Below, one piece after another: positions 1-11,507 of a DNA stretch of 64,000 bases. The stretch is from contig OX442314.1 of NCBI GenBank assembly GCA_949358305.1, positions 59,901,369-59,965,368 on the forward strand, written 5' to 3'. This stretch comes from Strigamia acuminata. Its lineage: Eukaryota; Arthropoda; Chilopoda; Geophilomorpha; Linotaeniidae. Position 1 is the stretch's first letter; every line of letters starts with the position of its first letter. The notes under the pieces were generated by a model. It saw nothing but the letters and a program-made list of their open reading frames with translations, searched no databases and had not been told where the DNA came from. Position numbers and translations under genes: made by a program.

Positions 1-1926
1 GTCATAAGAGTGAGGACAAATCTTTGTCATCACATGTAGTACTCACTACAAATGAAATAAATCATGTTTGACATTACAATCTTTTTGTCAAACATGTAAA
101 CAACTAAATACGTGATTAATACACATAACATAATATCGTACAAAATAATATAAAGCATTTAGGATATCTTCACACTAATGCAACATGTAGTGAGACCAAC
201 ATTAGGGGACTCATAGACAGGAGGTTGGCCAACAACTCGCAGTGATAACACAAATTAAGGGTATCATGGACCAATGTACTTATAAAAAAGTATTGGAGGA
301 CTGTTATGCTTCCATTTGCACATGATAATCTGCCTTTGACATCGATATTTCAGCAGAAAAATGATTCTATTCTCTGACCCACCATAAGAGAGACACCAGT
401 TCTGAGCCTATTCACTGGTGTAGGGCTACATAAAAGTAGGCCAAAATACCAGAAATAGAATGGATGTGTACACTGTTAGAGAGGAGTAAATAGGCTCGGC
501 CAATAGGAACTGGTGTTAGTGTGTAATAAGCCTGAATATTACTAAGAATTATTAGCAATACTCCTAGACTCATTAATGCCGCAACGGGACTTATCAAAAT
601 AACTTACTAACTCAATCTTAACTTAATCTCAAGCTAAAATGGTGAGAGAAATAATAGAACAATTATTTCTCAAATGAAATGGTATTTATTCAAACTTAGA
701 ATAAACTACTAAGATACAATATTTAATAAAATTACTTTGTGATAAGAGATTAAATAAAACTAATAAAAATGACAAATTAAACACTCAATAAGATATTTCA
801 CTAACAGTGAAAGGAGAAAGAAAAACGGGAAATTATATAATAAACGGTCGATTCGACGGCTCCACGTCTCAGAAGCGACGATGACGTTTATTCTTCTCAC
901 TCGACGCTCGGCTCGGCTTTGATGATTTCTAACTACGGACTCAATTCCGACACGCTGTAACCTCGGACTCAATTCCGACTCGTCAAACTCTCTCGCGGGC
1001 TCCGTCTTCTCCAGATCGCAACTCTGTCGTTTCGGCGACGTCGTTGCGGCTAATTCCGCTAAACTTCTTTCACACAGAAATCGGTCTCTCCGCTGTGGTC
1101 CCACGGCGGCAAGACAAAAATCTCACACAAGCACTGGGCTTGGCAAGAAAGGTCCCACTGCTAAAATGCTTAGCAGCAAGATGAATTTCCCACTGTTGAC
1201 TTTTGCAAACAGTAAGAATACTCTCAAATCAACTTTGTGTTGATTCAAGAATCCAAATACTTCACTGAGGGACACAAAATTACTGTACTATTTCAGGGTA
1301 AATTTTGTGTTGTTTTCTCATGTAAAGTGTAACTCAGACTGAAGAAAAATTCTCCTCTCAGGACTCATTTCCTGTTCTACTCAGCTGATAGGCAGGTTGC
1401 CCTGGCAACCGCCCACATTTCCTCCCACTGTCTCCAACTTCCTTGTTGAGACTTGAAATCATAAAAACTTCAAATAATATAAATAAACCAAATTATATTT
1501 TATTCAGGCTCATTCCTGATTCTTCACTAGTGACCACTAGGGTCACTACAAGTGGTGTGTCTTTAACGGAGAGCCTGAGTATAAGCATAAAGTCAAGGCA
1601 ATTGCTCAGTGTTTCACAATGGCATTGCTTGTGATTTGGATGTTTTAATGAAGTGTTTATGGATAAATTTTAATATTTGCCACATATTTTATAATGGGAA
1701 TGGCTAATTGTTTGTGTTTAATGGGTATGTTAACTTACTTTTTGCCTCTAATTTTTATGTCACTTCACAAAAGAATTTTTTTCTCAGAAACTGATGGATA
1801 GATGTTGATAAAATTTTAGGTGAATAAAGTAGGATGTTGTACGAGTCTTCAGTTAAAATTTCATAAATTTTCCTCTCTTTTTTCCGGAGATACAGCCATA
1901 AGAATCAACATGATGCGTTTGTTAAC
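1..1926. other. No gene recognised
   Basis: AT-rich DNA without an ORF that looks like a protein family. Bases about 840-1130 are clearly richer in GC and CpG than their surroundings and contain a 16-bp direct duplication (CGGACTCAATTCCGAC at 936-951 and 964-979). The minus-strand ORF across this block is strongly arginine- and serine-rich and looks like a composition artefact. It could be part of an old repeat. Confidence 0.4.
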
Positions 1927-2300
1927 TTAGTTTTTGCCCTCACTGTATGTTTTTGCCCCTATGCACCTTAAATGCTTAACAGACACCTTAAGTCTATAAA
2001 AGACGTTACATGCAGTTTTATTCTCAATTGAAGAATGTGGAAACCTGTTCTTCAAATAAACAAAGGTTACGGCCAATTCCGCCCACAAATTCGCAGGAAA
2101 ATCATTCTCGAAAACTTCCTGTAAGATTATTCTATTCGTACGCTCCGCCATCGAATTCATTTTGGGGGAATATGGGTTGGACCGTTCACACTTAATCCCC
2201 TGTGTGTTGCATATGATTTCCAATCTTTGGAGATAAATTTTCCGCCATTATCCGTCCTTATTGACTTGATCTTCCTGGATGGCACGCGCGTGGAGCGCAT
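1927..2300 (-). pseudogene. Copia-type integrase fragment (degenerate)
   Basis: The minus strand encodes part of a Ty1/copia integrase core. About 2230-2300 contains the catalytic-Asp region (RTDNGGKF). After a frame change near 2215, the 1927-2223 frame continues with the YSPKMNSMAERTNR block that carries the catalytic Glu, followed by the usual LWAEL and LKNRFP motifs. Only the second half of the core is present; no reverse transcriptase or LTR was seen nearby. The frameshift and truncation show a dead relic. An overlapping minus-strand ORF at 2248-2583 has a natural-looking composition, but I could not assign it to any family. Confidence 0.7.
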
Positions 2301-4267
2301 CGGCTCGTGTGTCTTCATCTAGAATATTCACATTTAACGCTGCATTGGCAGCTAAAAGGCCATCATTAAATTGGCAGAGATAGGCGCAATTGAAACTTTT
2401 TAGTGTATAAAATATTGCTTGATGTGGATGTCTTTCTAGCATTTGATCGATAAATCGATAAATCAAATAAGTCTCATCCGATTTGCCAATCTGATGAGGT
2501 AAATCAATATAAAACATAGCTAAAGTAATTACGATGACAAGGACCTGAGCCTGATAAGAATTCATGACTCCAAGGTCGAACAATAATATACACAGGCCAT
2601 GAGATTCAGCAGTGTACTACTGGCAATTCCATATTTTGTACTTGCTTCACGTTGTGTCAGTTGTGCGCACTTTTGAGACAGCCAACTCAATTGTTGCTTT
2701 ATTGTGCGTTTTGGTGTGTAATGTGTTGGCATTGTTAACCTACAATAAATTATTTTTTAGGCCTCATTTTTCACTATTTTTACATGACATACTTAAAATG
2801 TGTGTAGATTGTTTTTACATTGCAAAATTGTGGAATATTTTTTTAAGCAAGCTGAAACCATGATACGTTAATTAAAAATAATACGGAGAAGCTAACTGAT
2901 AAATGGCCCAGCAAAATGTGAAGAATTTTTTTTCTACAATTTTTATTTTCCATTTGAATAACTGTATTCTGTAATACAGAATATATTAGTCAAATGTCAA
3001 AATGGCAAAAATCGGAGTTTATTAAACTCTGTTCACAGTTTATATAGTAAAAACTAAACGACCTCATTGGTATGCCAACCAAAGGAGGTAAACAAATAAT
3101 TAGATGCCAATGAGGGTGCCTGATTAGTATGTGAAAGAGGGGGGTTAAAATGACAAGAGGAGTTAAGAACTCTCTTGGCCTTTCAAGGTCAGGATTGTTG
3201 TCCAACAACCCCCTCCAGGAGTTGTACAGCTTGGAGGTTGGCTTCACCGTTCAGCGCATCCAAGATGGCGACTGACTGAATCCAACACATAATGGTGAGA
3301 GAAAACTTATGTCTGTGGGTTGTTCAACCGTATGCCTTAAAGTGAATGAAACATTAAGATAAGCAAACATCCAGTTTTTTAAATTCTTAAATACACCTTA
3401 CAAGTATGGTATTTTTTATACCGTCACACATCCTCTAAGAAAGGGTGCTATTAAGCCGGAATTTGGGAGACATATAAACTTGATGAGAATAAAGATGAAA
3501 AGTAAAAGGGACTCTATTCAAATAGGATATGTTGATGCTAAGAAAAACAAAGTTTATAACAACAGAAAAAAATTAGCCGTGAAATACAACAACAAAAAAT
3601 TCAGTCTGGTTATTTCCAGTTGTGATTAAATAAATTTGAAATGCGAAATCTTTCAATAAGAAGGATTAAGAAGAATGATCCCAAAATTAACAAAATTGAA
3701 ATTAAAACGACATTTTGAAAAGTAAAGCAGAACGAATTGGCACTGCTCGGTGAATATCAATTGTTCTATTCTTCTTTTCAGAAGAGGATAACATACATAA
3801 GTAATAAGTTGCAAAACAAAACAAATGGAGCAAAATACATGTACTTTAATGTAAAACTGTCCAAAAGATATACATAAAAAATAAACATTGCATAAATATA
3901 AACGTTTACATCATCTACCATTTATATGTAATAACCTTCCCCCCCCCCCTCTATTTCTGTGGACTTTTGTTTATAAAATATAACTTAACAATTGAGGTCA
4001 CTCATGTCCAAGTCCCAGTCCCTCTCCTTATCCTGCTGTGACTATGCACTTAGCCCCTTGCTCTTTTGTCACCTCTCTGTGGGTGCATACATTCCTTCAA
4101 CCTTTCACCAAAACCCTCATTAAAAACCCAAACAAATATCTTTGTTTTTATTCTCTTTTTCTCTACTTTAAAAACTAAAACTATTATTTTCCAAAACTAC
4201 TTTTCAAAACTTTCTAAAACTTTCAAAACTCTGTAACTGTTTTACAGTACCCTCTCGCTTTTTACCA
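2301..4267. other. No gene recognised; poly-C tract
   Basis: Intergenic AT-rich sequence. The only distinctive feature is an 11-base C run at 3939-3949 (a purine tract on the minus strand), about 320 bp downstream of the gag-like gene that is read leftwards. It could be a polypurine tract of that element, but no LTR beginning with TG follows it. Confidence 0.35.
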
Positions 4268-5299
4268 TTAGTCTTCGAATTTCCTTTTCTTAAATTTACG
4301 GCATTTATTCCTAAAATGGTCTTTGCTCCCACAGTTGAAGCAAGTTCCTTTTACAAATCTTTTTACCTGTTGCACTAAATGTTTCAGCAGCAGTTTGTCT
4401 TGGTCTTCCGAATCAGATGAATCTTCAGACTGCTCAGAGGCTTGCTTGCTTGCTTCTAATAATTTCGTTCCTGCCTGGACGGAGTTGTTCCATTTTTTAA
4501 AGTCGAATCTATCTCTATCTTGGAGAACTTTTCTGTACAATCTCTCCAAATCGCTTTTATCTAGATTTGTCGAATCCATTTTAAGCTGCATTTCCGCGGT
4601 GGCGTATCTGTATAACATTTTACGGGCGGCCAGGGCCGAGTACGTCGATTGTTGTCGCCAACAATGATAATGTCGCACCACGTATGCGAACAGGGTCTCA
4701 TCTGGTTTTGCTGCTAACTCAAACAAAACTTCGCCCTTCTGCTCGTCTGTTAAGTGCTTAAGATCGTCGTCTAAAAACAATTCGCGTTCCTCCGGTGTTC
4801 CTTCTCCGGTAAATCGGGGTGCTTGATTGGCTAGATGAGCAGCGAAGCTATCGGCCATTTTTTCCATGCTTTCCGCTAATTGAATGAGAGCGTCATTAAC
4901 GATGGATGACGTTTGGGAAACCGGAGAGCTTGCATTTACTGAATTCGATCTGGTTCTTTGTACAAGAGGGGTCGACTGAATTTGTGAGTTATTCGCTGCC
5001 CTGGATGGAGGTCGCGAAGAAATTTGTTTAACCAGGTCTTCTTGGGCCTTCTTGGCAACTAACATTTGGGTGGCACGAGTCAAAAAGTCGTTGAAACCAG
5101 AAAAAAGATTAGGGTCCAAACCTAATAGTAGGCTTAAATTGTTAACGGCAGCCATGTCCAGTACTTCCGGGGTAGGGGAGAGTGTCTCGGCAGGGTTATC
5201 AACTAATGGGGTTCCATTAGAAGGATCTGTTTCGGGTTCCTCCGTGCGTGTTCTGCCTCGGATTACCACAAACTTACGGCAGGGCAATTTTGGATCCAT
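4268..5299 (-). CDS. Gag-like protein with CCHC zinc knuckle
   Basis: A minus-strand ORF of about 343 residues if started at the internal Met of MDPKLPCRK; the open frame extends 11 codons further upstream, to 5332. The C-terminus has one canonical retroviral-type zinc knuckle (CX2CX4HX4C: Cys331, Cys334, His339, Cys344 in the 354-codon frame), followed by a basic tail. Upstream is a Ser/Thr-rich segment and then a helical charged region that would fit a Gag capsid-like domain. Its likely role is nucleic-acid binding and particle formation. No protease or reverse transcriptase follows within 2 kb in any frame, and I found no LTR pair. It is therefore either a gag-only element, a truncated retrotransposon, or a domesticated gag gene. 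The frame is intact, which is notable for a relic. Confidence 0.6.
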   Translation of the reverse strand: MDPKLPCRKFVVIRGRTRTEEPETDPSNGTPLVDNPAETLSPTPEVLDMAAVNNLSLLLGLDPNLFSGFNDFLTRATQMLVAKKAQEDLVKQISSRPPSRAANNSQIQSTPLVQRTRSNSVNASSPVSQTSSIVNDALIQLAESMEKMADSFAAHLANQAPRFTGEGTPEERELFLDDDLKHLTDEQKGEVLFELAAKPDETLFAYVVRHYHCWRQQSTYSALAARKMLYRYATAEMQLKMDSTNLDKSDLERLYRKVLQDRDRFDFKKWNNSVQAGTKLLEASKQASEQSEDSSDSEDQDKLLLKHLVQQVKRFVKGTCFNCGSKDHFRNKCRKFKKRKFED

Positions 5300-5332
5300 T
5301 AATGCAATTGAAAAAATGAACCAAAGATGCAA

Positions 5333-6455
5333 ATAATGACAAATATCTGAAATAGAATAATTTTGTCTTAGTATGTCGGATATTGTCAGAAAACTTAGCC
5401 AAAGAATACTAAGAATTTTAATTTATAAAAAAGATTTCTAAACTTGGCTAGAGTTCCTAAATTCTGCTTGCAGAAGAGAAAATAGCAATCTTAAGCTGGT
5501 AGCCTCAGAAGGCTTAATTTGAATCTGTCTTACCGTCAGTGGAGAGATCGATTTGATTGGTCTTGCTAAATTCGTTCTGGTTGATGGTGGTCTTCTGGAT
5601 TGATGTTTTCACTTGGAGAACACTCCAAAAGGTGAGGTGGGTTGTGGAAAACGGGTCTTTATAGCTTTTGGTTGTACAAAAGCAAAGATTGATGTAAAGT
5701 TCAACTTTTGTTAATGTTTTAATTGCCTGTCTGGCGACATTGGGTCTACAAAGGATTCTTATTAACAAAGAACAGGAAATGGCAGACCTACTTAGATTAG
5801 CAACAAAAGGAGAAAGAATTATCACATAGGTGCTACATTTTTTCGAGGAAGAGGTTTAAGACTTTTGTAAAACTTAGAAAAATTGGTCTTTAACTCGCTT
5901 CTATAACCTTTAAAAGTAATCATTTGTCTGTGAGATGATGTAGATATTTGTTAATTTTTTGAATGTAAGTATTAGTAAAAAATTGTAGAATTATAAAGTG
6001 GTGAGAATTTATAAAATTATGAAGAATTGGAAGATAAATAGATTTTATCAAGAAATTTAAAGGTAGTGTTGGTTAAATATTTAATTTTTAAGTTAAATAG
6101 TTAAATTTTATTTATTTTGGTAGACTTTGTGGCTTTTGGCTTTTAAGCTCCACGGGGGTCTGGGGGTGAGCCTTTGAATAAAAAAGGGCAAACCGTCTAC
6201 AGACCTATTTTCAGGGCCCTATTGGGTAATAAAATCTCACCTCCCTATACTGTGGTTGTGATCGAGCATGTTTGGGGAGTAAGCAGGCGATGGCAAACGA
6301 TATAAAAAATAGAGGCGAGGTTTAATTATCGATAATTCACAATAAAATGGAGAATGAAATGGCTGTTTTATGTTTAATGTCACCAGTATTACCGTTTATT
6401 TGATTATTTGTCTGGTTCTTGCTGGCAAATGTGACAGTAACTGTAGCGGAGGAAT
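5333..6455. other. No gene recognised
   Basis: AT-rich sequence upstream of the gag-like gene. It may include its promoter or 5' leader, but no LTR boundary or core promoter could be fixed. Bases 6119-6260 are locally GC-rich with several G runs. Confidence 0.3.
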
Positions 6456-7805
6456 GATCCTTCTAGGCTACCGTACGTAGATGTAGTTAAGCATAAAGAT
6501 TCGTTCTATCGAGAACTATGCCCATGATTCACGTCTGTAAACCCCGTAGCCACGAAACAGACAAAGGACGGGATGCGATGCGAAAACTCGAGTCGGAAAA
6601 TCACTCATGAATCGTACGTATAATTTCCTCAGATGTGTAAGCACGAGTTGTTTTTATCGTGTTGTTTGTGTTAGTTGGGATTTGAATCGTTCCTACCCAA
6701 CTTTTACTCCAAATTTAGTTGTATTTTTACCTTTAAAACTAACTGCCTAGTTTTAGGGTTCATGAAATGCACATCTCCCGTAAACTTTAATCACTTTTGT
6801 TTTATTCGTTTATTTTTATTTATTTCAGTGTCTCAGCCGCCTGTTTTTCGGCATGAAATTCTTGGGTGCGATTGAAGCCGTCTGCAGTTTGCAAGGACCA
6901 GTCTGTGATCGTTTTCGCTGTTCGCGCTCATCACGAGAAATATCTGGTTGAAACTCCATACAGGTTTTATTTTATTTATTAATGGTCTTGCATCTATTCG
7001 GCCAATCTGCAGTTTTTTGGTTTTTTCTCAATACTTAAATGATTTTATGATTAAATCCGGCTTTTTTTCCTTCAAATTTTCAGTATTTTCGACGTTATCG
7101 ATTGATAATGGCTCGAAAATGTGGTTATCCTTTTGAGACCAAGTCACATTTACTCAGTTTACATGGTCACTGTTTACCAGATGAATGTAAATGGAGTTTT
7201 CTGTAAACACACCTGTTTTGTGCAATTATAAAAAACAAAATTCCAATTCTTACTGGTATCAATGTAAACTTGCCAATGGAAAAAATTATCTCACATTCGT
7301 TATTCCAACAGGGGTCGACCAAACTCAAGATCTATACGAGAGTATTTAATCTTAACTTTTTGAAAATTTAGGCAAGAATATTTAGGCGACTTGGCACTCG
7401 GTATTTGTAGACCCCTGTCAGAGAACACCATTTTTTAAATCTTAAGTAGCATGTAATTGGTTGCTGAAACTTGTCATTCCATCAAAAAATTGTGCAGATA
7501 ATTGTCAAAAGCCAAAAAATTGTTCGTGTTGATTTGTTAGGGGGTGTAAAATCCAACTCTCTACCTCCACGTGGTCACCCCTAGATAAACTGAGCACACG
7601 ACTTGTCTCGGTGGAACCAGAAGAGAGCTCTGGTCATTTGGAAATTTCTGACTGATTTTCTAGTTGTCTTGTAAGCCCAACTTCAATAAGTAATGTGGCA
7701 TTTACAACTCTCATTGCATTGTAAGCCCCCATTCCTTTCATGAATGTGGCATTTTATATGAGTTAAAATTCTTCCATGAGAGTGGCATTTAAATGACTGT
7801 ATAAA
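6456..7805 (+). repeat. Dispersed repeat family R1, copy 1
   Basis: Shares several blocks with 61372-62170 in the same order and orientation: a CCTTCTAGG...AAAGATTCGTTCT block at the left, then GGGGGTGTAAAATCCAACTC, CTCTACCTCCACGTGGTCAC, and AGAAGAGAGCTCTGGTCATT (7541-7645), and then a run of GAATGTGGCATTT-like units (about 7690-7790). The copies differ by indels, so this is an old interspersed repeat. No coding capacity was seen. The class is unknown. Confidence 0.6.
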
Positions 7806-8741
7806 CAGATTAATTTCGTCACGTTTCATCACATTTGAATTCGGTGATTTAGCCACAAGATTTCATTACAATTTTGCCAAATTCCACGCGACGAGCCACG
7901 ATACATTGTTATAAATAAGTGTTAACACTGAGAATTGAGTTGAATCGAACAGAGTTTTATTCAGAATCTTTAATTCGTTAAATTAGCTTAGGAAGTTTGA
8001 AAATTTGAAAGTTGAATTCGGGCGCCATTCCGCAGTGGTCGCCGTTTTCTGTTTCCAGTTTTCCGTTTTCCGTTTTCCGTTTTCCAGGCGAAATGGGCAA
8101 AATGGCGTGGTTTCTGATGGCAATTTTATTTAATATCTGTCAAATTAAATGAGGTATACATACCAGAAAAATGAGTGAGTGCTCACATAACATGACACAA
8201 CAATCAACATTGATGACATTAGCTAGATTAATTAATTCTGCACCATTTGATGACAAATCATTGACGCGCTTGCTCGAGATTTTAATTTTTTGCTTCATTT
8301 TGCCACTTTATTTCATTTATTTTATTGAATGATTTCAACATATTTCCATGATAGATTTTTTTCAGATTTCACAACCCATTTTGCCACGTTTCACGACGTT
8401 TCAATCGATTTTCGCACATTTTTGTTACTGAAAATTCGATCGAAATGAATTGGAACACCTTTTATTGCTCTATTACATTTGAGTTTAATACTAACCGAAA
8501 AATAACCTCAAATTATATTTCCGAGCTCGAGAGAGCTATAGAGAGAACCTCATCCGACCGCATCACGTTGGAGAATGGCACAGTCCTGGTCTTAGTGGCA
8601 GTTTTCAGCGTTAGAGTCCAAGGAGAACTGATCTTTTTGGGTTTCGTTTGCTATATAGAAAGATTCTATTCCCCATTCAGTCTAGTTAACCATCCCACGA
8701 TGTCACAGTGGCCAACCACCATTTGTGGACGATTTATTGAA
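7806..8741. other. No gene; short GTTTTCC tandem array
   Basis: No gene recognised. A short imperfect array of GTTTTCC units lies at about 8041-8085. The plus-strand ORF at 8445-8756 has no recognisable features and is probably chance. Confidence 0.35.
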
Positions 8742-9311
8742 CTAAAAACTAAATAGAATGCGTATATATGAGCCAGCCGATGGTTGGTACAGCTCACACC
8801 CGTGACAGCCCCCTCTTTTAGAGTTTTCGGACTCTCGAAAACCAATAAAGCATCTCCACAGACACATCTCTCTTAATAATCTGATCCACTTCCAAATTGC
8901 ATTAAGTCTCTTATCGATTAAATATTGTCTGACAAAAGAAAGGATCGTTGGTGCGCAAGAATGTTCATCCAACTGTTGCATTCTTGGCGGGTTCCATCTT
9001 ACCAGAGTTTTCTTGAATTCTACTCCTGCTGCTGTTAGAGCAAACTTCAAGGACTCTCAAGGTGGATAAAGATTGTCAATGGGTTCTGATGGTTTGTAAA
9101 GTACAAATTCCGTTGGTGTCTTCCGCCAGTCAATGATGAACAGCTGCCAATGTTGTGGAATTGGCACCGGGAAGATCCAAACTGTCTTTCCAATCAGTGG
9201 AACTCGACGTCTCGGCCATCGTGAGGCTTCCAGTTGAAGCTTTGGATCTACCATTTTGATTATCCACGTTGATTGAAATGAGAAGACGTAGTGATAGCTA
9301 CGCTGAATCAT
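8742..9311 (-). pseudogene. Ulp1/C48-like cysteine peptidase fragment
   Basis: The minus-strand frame from 9311 to 8742 is open except for one TGA at 9057-9059. Before the stop it has a segment like the Ulp1/SENP catalytic His block (FPVPIPQHWQLFIIDW). After the stop, at a suitable distance, comes a Gln-then-Cys block (RMQQLDEHSCAPTILSFVRQ) resembling the catalytic Gln/Cys region of C48 peptidases, where the usual D-C-G is S-C-A. Family members remove SUMO-like modifiers or occur as accessory domains in DNA transposons. The stop and the altered Cys context argue for a decayed copy. An intron removing the stop is possible. The resemblance is by motif only. Confidence 0.4.
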
Positions 9312-10160
9312 TTGGAGATAGTAGGTTAGGATGTCGTGAAGCTATCAAGCAGTTTCCTAAGGCAGCCATTTAATAATTTAGTATTTTAATCGGTGGGTAG
9401 CCTATCATGGTAAAAACCTCATGCATCTTCTCAGATTGTTGAAAGTTCATCGCTAAACTCAGGGATTCCACTCGCTCATGTACGGCCAAGTCTACACGGT
9501 ATACCCGTATAGGAGGTGGTAATACAACGTTTGGATCCTGATATGATATTCAGAGTCTTTTCTGCAGGCTTTAATAGGTGTTTGTGAGTGACAGGGGGCC
9601 ACTCATTCACAAACTGGAATGCCACTGGGGGAGTGACAGAGAATAGCCTTAGGCTAGAAGGGAGATAACCAAAAGAAATGTATAAATCTGACTACGTAAG
9701 AAAAAACTTAGGATAATAAATTTATAGAGCGGTGTTCATAAAATGTGTATAAATGAGCCTGAAACCAAGGGGTTTTATTTATCAAATATTACATCTTGTT
9801 TATTAAGTAATAAACCTAATTTTGAATAATACTAGCCAAAAGGTATATAAAAAAAAGATACGAACACTTAACAAGGCCTCTAAAAAGAGACATAGATAAT
9901 AAAACTACGCTGACATAGCTTGAATCTCATAAAATATATGGTTCAAGTGCAAAAAGCAAAACCGGGAAGAAGAGAATGCGGCTTCTACAATTACACTCAT
10001 GTTATTAACAAAGGTGGTCCAATCAGGTGGATTGCAAATCGGTTCTTGAAGTATTAAAACATAAGATGGATTAGCCTGCCCGTGACAAAACAAACTCACT
10101 TAATGTGTCATTTTGCTTTGTTGCTTGTTTTTCAAAGTCCTTCATCTTTTATTTAGTTCT
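9312..10160. other. Largely unassigned; possible short minus-strand exon
   Basis: No family is recognised. A minus-strand frame at 9905-10099 encodes about 64 residues of ordinary protein composition ending in a stop, and might be the 3' exon of the hypothetical gene at 10161-10601. No splice junction could be fixed. Confidence 0.2.
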
Positions 10161-10601
10161 TCAATTTCTAAGAAACAAAAACCTTCTCTCCAGATTGACT
10201 GCGATGACGACTGTTAATGCGCTTTGGTGTAATTCTAGAGGTGTTTTAAAGTTGTGAGAAACACACACATAAACACGATGTAAGCAGCCATCTTGGAAAC
10301 TTTTATTAAAAATAAAAACTATCACCAGGTGGTGTAACAAAATAATAATGCAATTGTTGATTCCAGTTGTTTGTTGGATCTTTCCAAATGTCTCTGGCTT
10401 CTTAAAAAATGTAAATGTTGGAGTAAATTGAATTGACGTTTCTAGAAATGGTCTAATGTACGCTACGTCTTTGACGTAAAAGTACGCATAACAAATATTG
10501 GCATTTATCAATGTATAAGGAGGTAAATTTTTGGTATTGAGTAAAACGTTTTGGGTTATTAGTTTCCCACATGCGAATTCGTTTGTATCCCAACTTCCCA
10601 A
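10161..10601 (-). CDS. Hypothetical protein, weakly thioredoxin-like
   Basis: A minus-strand ORF of 146 codons. Its middle has a segment resembling the second half of a thioredoxin fold: a hydrophobic strand, then Thr-Pro-Thr-Phe followed by a Phe-Phe-Lys strand (TPTFTFFKK), and then Gly-Ile-Asn-Asn where thioredoxins have Gly-Ala-Asn. No CxxC active site is visible, so it would be a partial or redox-inactive domain. The 3' part of the frame looks non-coding. It may be one exon of a host gene, a pseudogene, or chance. Its 5' end lies about 50 bp from the transposon at 10651. Confidence 0.22.
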   Translation of the reverse strand: MGSWDTNEFACGKLITQNVLLNTKNLPPYTLINANICYAYFYVKDVAYIRPFLETSIQFTPTFTFFKKPETFGKIQQTTGINNCIIILLHHLVIVFIFNKSFQDGCLHRVYVCVSHNFKTPLELHQSALTVVIAVNLERRFLFLRN

Positions 10602-10650
10602 GGAAGAGTCCGTTTTGAATAATCACTGGTGACTGTGGCAATGTTAAGTT

Positions 10651-11143
10651 GGGTACCCGTTCCAACGGCGAATCACCTAATGGCGAATTTTGAAAATTCG
10701 CCATTGGAAAGGTATTTTGACGTTCCAATGGCGAATCTGGGCAAATTCGCCATTGGAAACGTGTGTATTGAAATTCGCCATTGGAAACGTTATTTGCGTT
10801 TTCAATGGCGAATCTGTGGGCGTCATCTATCGCGACTCCCAATTCCTAAGAAGGGCTAACAAGGGGGGGCTGCGCCCCCACTTGACCCCCCGCGAACCTA
10901 ACCTTACTGGTTTTTTCATCCAAAACCATTTTTTTTGCGTCGGCTTGTCGCGGCAGATTCATGTTGCGCTCCTGTGGCTAATTTCTACCAATTCGCCATT
11001 AGAAAGGTCCAAATACGTTCCCAATGGCGAATTGGGAGAAATTTGCCACTGGGACTGCTTTTGGACGGAATAAGGTCGAAATTCGCCATTCGTCCGAATG
11101 GCCAGATTCGCCCTTAGACGATTCGCCGTTGGAACGGCACCCC
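10651..11143. mobile_element. Non-autonomous TIR element with 8-bp target duplication
   Basis: A 493-bp element flanked by a perfect 8-bp direct repeat GTTAAGTT (10643-10650 and 11144-11151). The ends are inverted copies sharing CCGTTCCAACGGCGAAT with small differences in the outermost bases. The interior holds about a dozen copies, in both orientations, of a 14-mer close to ATTCGCCATTGGAA (for example 10696-10709, 10723-10736, 10745-10758, 10773-10786, 10800-10813, 10991-11004, 11018-11032), plus a G/C-rich hairpin near 10863-10880. There is no transposase. Eight-bp duplications are typical of hAT, P and related superfamilies, so an autonomous partner of that kind probably mobilised it. Confidence 0.8.
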
Positions 11144-11151
11144 GTTAAGTT

Positions 11152-11507
11152 CAAATCAAAATGTGCGTGGGATGATCGTTTCATGTATGAACGACCTATA
11201 TGAAACACAAACATGCAGGCTGATTTCTTAAATTCAAGTGAACATAGGTTTAATTCGGTTGCTAGTCGCAACCGAGCAAAACAATGATATAGCATTTATT
11301 CATGATACATGTTGTGATAACAATTTGTTGGTGTGCAACACAACAATAGGCCACCAATGGCTGAGAAGGGTATGCCTCCCTCAAATATGCAAAAAACAAT
11401 GGAAGATCTCACGGTTACAATATTTATTCTAGAAACATGACTGCAAAAAGTGAAAAAATAAAATGAGAAAATGAATATAAAAAAGATTAAATGGAAGAAT
11501 GAAAAGT
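11152..11507. other. No gene recognised
   Basis: Flanking DNA between the small TIR element and retrotransposon A; nothing else is seen. The last four bases (11504-11507, AAGT) are the target duplication of element A. Confidence 0.4.

Noticed and set aside
760-1104. Arg-rich minus-strand ORF in the GC-rich block
   Set aside because: Composition-driven; no conserved motif and no exon boundaries.
2248-2583. Minus-strand ORF with protein-like composition next to the copia scrap
   Set aside because: I could not place it in a family, and it is out of frame with the integrase fragment; not called as a gene.
10453-11295. ORFs across the 8-bp-TSD element
   Set aside because: They are translations of the repeated 14-mer, giving repeated FAIGN/NGEF words, not a transposase.
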